Positions 7,138 to 16,100 of a stretch of DNA of 64,000 bases are shown piece by piece; positions within the stretch are counted from its first letter, which is position 1, and the number at the start of each line of letters is the position of its first letter. The notes under the pieces were generated by a model that saw nothing but the letters and a program-made list of their open reading frames with translations, did no database searches and was not told the origin of the DNA. The position numbers and the translations under genes are program-made. The DNA is from Sphingosinicella microcystinivorans (GTDB taxonomy: Bacteria; Pseudomonadota; Alphaproteobacteria; Sphingomonadales; Sphingomonadaceae). Location: assembly GCF_003634215.1 (NCBI RefSeq), contig NZ_RBWX01000007.1:1412945-1476944 (forward strand), written 5' to 3'.

Positions 7138-10100
7138 ATGAGCAACGCAGCCAATCGGCACCGTCAAAACGCTGCCAAAGTGTCGCGGCGCTTGCTCTCG
7201 GGGAGCTCTCTTGCGGCGCTGGCGCTCCTGGCATTGGCTGCGCCAGCACACGCTGAAGATCGGAACTGGGATGCTAACGGCACCGCCATTGGCACCGGCG
7301 GCACGGGTACATGGAACCTCGACAATCTGAACTGGAGCCCCAGCGCCGACGGCGTCAGCGGCCCTTACAGCCTCCCATGGACCAACGCGGCGCTTGATAA
7401 CGCCATCTTCGGCGGCACCGCCGGGACGGTGACGCTCGGCGCGCCGATCGTCGTTCATAACCTGACCTTTAATGCGGCCAGTTTCACACTCACCGGCAGC
7501 ACATTGACGCTCGCCGGCCTGTCGCCCACGTTCGCGACGAACAGCGGAAATACCACGATAAATTCCGTCATTGCAGGCTCGTCCGGCCTGACCAAAGCTG
7601 GCGCCGGCGGGCTGATTTTGAATGGCACCAATAGCTTCACGGGCGATATCCTTCTCAATCTCGGCAGCATTTATGCGGGCAGCGATGCTGCCTTGGGCAA
7701 TGCCGACAACAACATTTCCACGGCAGCCGCAGCGACTGTTCGGCTGTCGATCGCCGGGGCCGCGACAAACCGCACCGTCACGATCGGCGATGCCGGCACT
7801 CTGATCCTGGAAGGCGCAGGCGCGGGATCGGCGTTGATCACAGGCAATGGCCGGGTATCCGTGGCAGCCAGCGGCGTCACGATGAGCAACGATGCCAGCA
7901 CCTATACGGGTCAAACCATCTTTTCCGGTTGCAATGGCGTCTGCTCCGCGCGTTTCACGTCGATCGGCGATCTCGGGCAGGCGAGCTCACTGGGCGCGCC
8001 CGTGACCGTCGCGGATGGCACGATCGTTTTCAATCAGCAGAGCCAATATACCGATAGCATCATCTATCTAGGCGATGGCGACAGTTCGAACCGGAACTGG
8101 GATATCAACGGCAATGGCGCGATCATCCGGAATCAGGGAACGGGTACGCTGACGATTACGGGTGATGTCGATGTTTCGGTGGGCGGTACCTTCCTTGCTG
8201 AGACTGCCGACATCGAACTTTTCGGCATATTGAGCGGGGGCGCCTATGCGTTCAACGGCGCCGGCGGCAATGTCGTCACGCTTGGCGGCGCCAACACATT
8301 TTCCGGGGCGGCCAGTATCGGCGGCCTCGTCAGGGCGCCGGTTCTGGCGGATATTGGCGCGGTCAGTTCACTTGGTGCCGGCACGAACATCACGTTGAGT
8401 GCCGGATCGCTAAGCTACACCGGTACGGGGAACAGCAGCAATCGCGTGTGGATCGCAAACGGTGCTGGCGCCATTCTGAACGACGGGACGGGCGCGCTAA
8501 ATCTAAGCGGCGGCGGGACCTTCGCCGTCGGCGGCGCGGCCGACAGTTTGACACTGGGCGGAGCTTTTGCCGGCGAGAATACCTTCTCGGGTACCATTTC
8601 TGGCGCTGGAAATCTGATCGGAAACGGTGCCGGCACTTGGGTTTTGGGCGGTGTCAATGATTTCACAGGTAGCGTTACAGTCAATGCGGGGACGTTGAAG
8701 GCGGGCAGTAGCTCGGCTTTTGGCGCCGCGACCGGTTTCATCGTGAATGGCGGCACGCTGGATCTGGACGGATATGATCTGACTGCGCCTTCGTTGAGCG
8801 GCACAGGCGGAACTGTGGCGCTGGGCTCGGCCAATCTTACGGTCGATACTGCCACGAACGTTGGTTATGCGGGAATCATCACGGGCGGCGGCGGTTTGAC
8901 CAAGGCTGGCAACGGGATACTGACCCTCAGCGGGGCGAACACCTACACTGGTACAACGACGGTTAACGGCGGCACGCTCGCCCTCGGCTTCGACAGCCCC
9001 GGCGCACCGCTCACCGACATTATTTCCAGCGCGTCCACGCTGAATATGGCCGGCGGCACGGTGACAGTCTTTGGCAGCGCGGGCCAGGACAACGTCCAGA
9101 CCTTCAATGGCCTCAACATCCTTGCCGGCAACAACAGGATCAGCGCAGAGTCGGGTGCTACGGGAAGCGTCACCGTCAATCTCGGTGCGATCAGTCGCGC
9201 TGGCGGATTGGTCGACTTCACACTGCCGGCCACAGGCAATTTCACCACCAGCAACACGAGTCTGGGCGGTTGGGCCACGATCAACGGTACGGACTATGCC
9301 AAGGTCGTTGGCGGCGACATCGTTGCTTTTGCCGAGGCTGATTATACCGATCAGGATGACGCGTCCCTTTGGGCAGACGGACAATATATTTCCGACAGCG
9401 ACGGCGACACAGAGAGCTTTTCTGGAACCGTGGCGAGCGATGTGCAGCTTGCGGGTCTGCAATTCACCACCTCCGATCCGACCACCACCGTCACGATCGC
9501 TCCAGCGACAACGCTGGGCATCGACGGCACGATCATCGTTGCCCCGTCGGTGGGGGCCAACAACCAGACGATCACCGGCGGCTCCCTGACCGGTGGCACG
9601 GGTGATAGCACCCTGGGCGTGCAACAGAATGGCGGTGGTATATTCACCATCGCGTCGACGATCGTGAACAATGGCGGCGCTACTAGCCTTGCCAAGAATG
9701 GAAGCGGCACCGTTCGATTGACGGGCCTCAACAGCTATACCGGCGGGACGACGTTGAGCGGCGGACGGCTTGAGGTGACGAGTCTCGCCAATGGCGGGGT
9801 AAACAGCAGCATCGGCGCTTCGTCCGCCGATCCCGCAAATCTGCGCCTGGAAAGCGGCACGCTTGCCTATATCGGAGGTTCGGACGTGGTGTCCGATCGC
9901 GGTATCACGCTGGTCAACGGCGGCAGTGAGCGGGCGATTCAGGTCGATGGTGGTCGCACTGTCGAATTCTCCGGCATGGTGACGAGTCCGGACGACGCGG
10001 GTCTCACCAAGACCGGTTGGGGCACGCTGGTTCTGTCCAATACTGCGAACGACTATGTCGGCGTGACGACCATCACCGGCGGCGGCGGTGCCCAGAACAG

Positions 10101-13100
10101 CACATTGTCGGTGAGCACGCTCTCCAATGGCGGTGTCGCCAGCGGCATGGGTGCGGCAACGAGCGCTTCCGCCAATCTTGTCATGAGCGATGGCGGGCGG
10201 TTGCAATATACCGGCGGCACCACCGCCATCGATCGCGGCTTCACCCTCGGCAGCGGCAATGGCGGCATCAGCGTGGCCCAGGCCAGCGCCACGCTGACCG
10301 TCAGCGGGATCGCTACCGGCGCAGGCACTTTCGTCAAGGATGGCGATGGAACGCTCATCCTGAGCGGCGCAAACACCTATGCCGGTGACAACATCGTCAA
10401 TGCTGGCACCTTCCGCGCGGGTTCGGCGCAGGCCTTTGGCCCCGGCGGTCGTTACATGACGGTCAACAGCGGCGCTACGCTTGAACTTGGCGGCTTCGAC
10501 ATCCTTGTCGGGGCCCTGATCGGCGCGGGAACCGTCGACCTTGGGGCAAATACGCTCACATCGGCCGGGGGCCCCGGCGTCTTTTCAGGCAAGATCACCG
10601 GCAGCGGCGGTTTCACACGCGGAGGCGGTGGCTATACCCAAACGATCACCGGCTGCGCCAATGACTACACCGGCGTCACGACGATTAGCAGCGGGCTGGC
10701 GATCGATTGCATTGCGAACGGCGGACAGGCGAGCAGCATCGGCGCCTCGTCGGCGGCGTCGCCAAACCTCACCTTCGCGGGTGGTACGCTCGCCTATACA
10801 GGCGCCAGCGTTTCGACCGATCGCGGCTTCGCGATGACCGGCAACGGCGTCCTCAACGTCTTTGACGCCGGGACGACACTCGAATTTTCGGGGAACATTA
10901 CCGGCGCCGGGCAACTCAGCAAGGATGGTGCGGGGACGCTGCTGCTGTCGGGGATGAATAACACGTCCGGTAATACGCGGGTGATCAATGGCACGCTGCG
11001 GGCCGGGTCAACCACTGCCTTGCGGAGCGGCTTCATGTCGCTCAACGATACGGTGGGTGTCTCGCTCGATCTAGACGGCTACGACAATAGCGTTCTCTAT
11101 CTGATCGGCGGCGGTGGGACGGGCGGCAATATCACCCTCGGGACGGCAACGCTGACGATCAACACTGGCGGCAGCGCATCCGCCGTCTACGGTGGTGCAA
11201 TCTCGGGCGGCGGCGGTCTGATTAAGAACGGCGGTAGCTTCCAGCAGCTGTCGGGCTGTTCGAGCAGTTATAGCGGGACGACCATCATCAACGCCGGCAC
11301 GCTCGCGGTGGACTGCCTTAGCGATGGCGGCGCAAACAGTTCGATCGGCTCGTCCTCCGCGGCGGCGAGCAATCTCGTAATCAACGGCGGCGCACTGCGA
11401 TATGTGGGCACGGGCGGAAGCACGAACCGGCAGTTCACGCTCGGGGCTTCGGCCGCTAGCAGACTCGAGTCGTGGGGCACCGGCGCGATCGCCTTCACCC
11501 ATGCCGGCCCGCTGACCTTCTCCAGCGCGAATACGGCGCAAACACTGACCCTTGGTGGTGCGAACACAGCAAACAATATTCTTGCCGCGCAGATCACGAA
11601 CAACGGCTCTGGCCTGACGCGCTTGACCAAAACCGATGCGGGTACCTGGATTCTGAGCAATCCGGGCAGCACTTATACGGGCATCACGACGATCAGCGGC
11701 GGCGTCCTCGGCGTCGACAAGCTGGCCGATGGCGGACTGGCCAGCAGTCTCGGCGCATCATCGGCGGCGGCAGCGAATCTTGTCATCGGTAATGGCTCGA
11801 CGCTTCGTTACACCGGCGCGGGCGATACCACGAACCGCCTGTTCACCCTGTCCTCCGGCGTCACCTTCATCGAATCCTCTGGCACGGGCGCGGTCGTCTT
11901 CACTGACACCGGGCCGGTCACGCTGGCGAACAACAATCAGGCGCGGACGATTGCGCTTGGCGGCACCAATGCAGGCAATAACACGCTCGCCGGCTCGATC
12001 GGCAATGCTGGCACCGGCGTCACCACGCTTGCCAAGAACGACAGCGGCACATGGGTGCTGACCGGCAACCATAGTTATACCGGCTCCACCAATATTAACG
12101 GTGGTCTCCTCTCGATAGGAAGTGGCGGCACCACGGGCTCTGTCGCCAGCGCAATCGTCAACAATTTCGGTACGCTGGCATTCAACCGATCCGACAGCCT
12201 GACCTATGCGGGGTCGATTGTCGGGACGGGTGCACTTCAGCAGAACGGCGCCGGCACGACGATCCTGACCGGCGACAGCAGCTATACAGGCGGGACGACG
12301 ATCTCGGTAGGCACGTTGCAACTGGGCAATGGCGGCACCACCGGCAGCATCATCGGTGATGTCGTCGACAATGGCCTGTTGACGTTCAACCGTTCGAACG
12401 ATCTCGTCTTCAACGGCGTGATTTCCGGTAGCGGGGCGGTGACGCAGGATGGCACCGGCACGACGACACTGGCGGGCATCAACGGCTATGCCGGTGGCAC
12501 GACGATCAATGCCGGTATTCTGAAAGTCTCCAGCAACGCCAATCTGGGCGATGCTGCCGGTGTCCTCACATTCAACGGCGGCACGCTGCAGACGACAGCC
12601 AGCATGTCGAGCGGGCGCAACACGACTCTGACAAGCACCGGCACGGTCCTGACCGATGCCGGAACGACCTTCACCCTTGACGGTCTGGTATCGGGGGCGG
12701 GCGCGCTCGCCAAATCGGGTGCCGGCCGGCTGGTCCTGACGGCGGACAACAGCTATTCCAGTGGAACCACCATTGCGGCAGGCCAGCTCCAGCTTGGCAA
12801 TAGCGGGACCAGCGGCTGGATCACGGGTGACGTGTTGAACAACGGCTCTCTGGTGTTCAACCGCTCCGATAATGTCGGATTCGGCGACCTGATTTCGGGC
12901 ACCGGATCGGTGGTTCAGAATGGCGCAGGCATCGTGACCCTGACCGAGAATAACAGCTATCTCGGCTCGACCACCATCAACGCCGGCACGTTGCGGATCA
13001 ACGGCGATCAATCGGCGGCGACTGGGCTTGTCGCGGTCTCTTCGGGCGCGACACTGGGTGGCAGCGGGATCATCGGCGGTGATGTGAATGTGGTCGATGG

Positions 13101-16100
13101 CGGCATCCTCGCGCCGGGCAACAGCCCGGGCACGATGACGATCAACGGCAATTTGTTGCTGTCGAGCGGTTCGGTGCTCAACTTCGAGTTCGGCCAGGCG
13201 GATGTCGCCGGCGGGCCGCTCAACGATCTCGTCAATGTCGGGGGAAACTTACGGCTCGATGGCACCATCAATGTCGATGTTTCGGCCGGCGGTACGTTCG
13301 GCGGCGGCATTTACCGGGTCTTCAACTATGACGGCGCGCTCACGGACAATGGCCTCACGCTTGGCACGATGCCATTCGGCAGCGACGTTTCCGTGCAGAC
13401 CTCGGTGGCCGGTCAGGTCAATCTGATCAATGCCGCCGGACTGGCATTGAACTTCTGGGACGGCGATGCCGGCCCGAAGCTCAACGATCTGGTCGATGGC
13501 GGGGACGGCACCTGGCATGTCGGCGGTGTCGATAAGAATTGGACCAACGCCGCAGGCGCTGTTAATGCAGCCTATGACGATGGCACCTTCGCGATCTTCG
13601 CGGGAACCGGTGGCACGGTCACGATCGACAACGGCGGCGGCGCGGTTACGGCGGCCGGCATGCAGTTCGCCAGCGATGGCTATCTCGTCACGGGCGATGC
13701 GCTGACCCTGACGGACACGCAGTCGGTTATCCGGGTAGGCGATGGCACGGTGGCGGGTGCCGGATTCGTCGCAACGATCGCTGCCGGAATCACCGGCACG
13801 GCCCAACTGGTCAAGACGGACGCCGGTACGCTCGTGCTGACGGGAAGCAACACCTACACCGGGGGTACGCTGATCAGCGGCGGCGTGCTTTCGGTCGCCA
13901 ACGACAGCTTCCTCGGCGACGTCGCCGGGGCGGTCACGATAGATGGCGGCACCCTGCAACTGACCGGGGCCAGCTCTGCCAACCTGCGTACCTACATTCT
14001 GGGTGCGAGCGGCGGCGCGGTCGACATCACCAATGCCGCGACCTCGAACGGCGTGCTCAATGCGCTGAGCGGCAGCGGCGGACTGACCAAGCTCGGTGCC
14101 GGTACACTCGTCCTCTATGGCGACAATAGCTACACCGGCGGCACGACAATTCAGGATGGCACGCTCTTCATTGGCGCCTACAGCGGTAACACCACCGCCT
14201 CGATCGTGGGCAACGTAGTCAACAACGGAACGCTGCGTTTCGGTCGTGCTGACGCCTATACCTACACCGGGTCGGTCACCGGTACCGGCTTCCTTGACAT
14301 CGTCGGCACCGGCGTGACCACGCTGACCGGCAGCAGCAGCTATGGCGGCGGGACGAGGGTCAATGGCCTGGGTGGCGAACTGCGCATCGTTGGCGGGGCG
14401 AAGGTCGTTTCGGGTGGCTCGACGACCATGGGTCGGTCGACGCTGAGCGTCGACGGCGCGGGGTCGGAGTTCAGCACCGCCGCCATCGGCGGAAATATAC
14501 CTTTCATTGGTTCGACTGTCGTGCAGGTCACGAACGGCGGCACCCTCCGGACGACCACGGGCAGCCTCGACCTTCGGGCTCTGTCGACTGTCGACGTACA
14601 ATTCAACATTGACGGTCCGAACTCGCTCGTCGATCTGGCCGGTGGGATCCAGGGGAGCGCCACCTACAACGCTCCCTTCAGCACGACCATCAGCGCGGGC
14701 GGAACGCTGCGCACGGGCGGTGCGAGCCAGATCGGTCTGGTAACAAGCACAACAAACCCCATCGCCGTCACGATTACCGGCGCCGGCTCCAACTGGGCGA
14801 GTACCAACTCGCTGCTGATGACTGCCGGCAACTTCACCGTCGATCAGGGCGCCGCCGCAAGCTTCACATCGGCGACCTTCGGCACCGCGCTGCAGGCTGC
14901 GGACCTTTCGGTGTCGGGAACCAGTTCCAGCTTCGCCACGACCGGTGACCTCGTCATCGGCAGCGGCACCGGGACGGGTGCGCTCACGCTGACCGATGGC
15001 GCGCGGGTTGACGTCGGCGGGGCGTTCACACTTGCCAACAACGCCGCGGCGACGGGCATCCTCAACATTGGCGGCGGCGAGGGATTGGCTGCCGAGGCAG
15101 CGGGCCTTTTCGACGCGCCGACGCTTCACCTCGGCAGCGCGACGTCGCGGGTGAACTTCAACCACACCGACCTGGATTACAGCTTGGCATCAGCCATGTC
15201 GGGGACCGGCACAATCAACCAGGTCGCGGGTGTCACCAGTCTGACCGGCGACAGCTCTGGCTTCACTGGTGTGACCGCCATTTCGGGCGGCTCCTTGTAC
15301 GTGAACAACGAACTGGGCGGTAATGTTGCCGTGGCGACAGCTGGCACGCTAGGCGGCATGGGCGTGATCGGTGGCAGTGTGACCGTGGCCGATGGTGCGG
15401 CGCTCAGTCCGGGCGCTCTTGGCGCCCCGCCTGGAGCCCTCACCATCAACGGCGATCTTCATCTGGCGAATAACTCTGCGCTCAACGTCAGCCTTGGCCA
15501 AGCCAATGTGGTGGGCGGTCCGCTTAATGATCTCGTCAATGTGGGCGGAAACCTGACGCTGGACGGCACGCTGAATGTCGAGACCGCTATGGGCGGCAGT
15601 TTCGATCCGGGCATTTATCGCGTGATCAATTACACCGGTGCGCTCACGGACAACGGTCTGGTGATCGGCACGATCCCGTCGCCCGACTTCTACGTGCAGA
15701 CGTCGGTCGCCAATCAGGTGAACCTGGTCAACACGTCCGGTCTGACGTTTCGTTACTGGGATGGCACGGGCGCCAAGAATGATGGCGTGATCGACGGCGG
15801 CAACGGTGCCTGGCAGCACTCCACCGGCAACGACAACTGGGTGGATGACGGCAGCATCCCGAACGCGCCGTTCGCAGACAGCGCCTTCGCGGTGTTCATG
15901 GGCGCGGCGGGCAATGTCACGGTCGACGGGAGCCTGGGCACTGTCGATACGGCGGGCATGCAGTTCCTGACCGATGGCTATACGATCAGCGGGGACGCCA
16001 TCACCCTGACCGGTACGCAGGCGGTTATCCGTGTCGGCGACGGTACGGCGGCAGGCGTGAATACGAGCGCGCGGATAAATTCGGAGCTGACCGGAGCGGC

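Noticed and set aside
6861-7154. Minus-strand frame of 97 residues upstream of the autotransporter
   Set aside because: It is antisense to the riboswitch aptamer and leader hairpin, and its residues follow the RNA structure rather than protein-like composition.
8503-10206. Long minus-strand frame (567 aa), with similar ones at 11758-13011, 13249-15165 and 17527-18849
   Set aside because: They are antisense to the autotransporter. Its repetitive, GC-rich codons lack stops on the other strand; no start signals or domains are visible.
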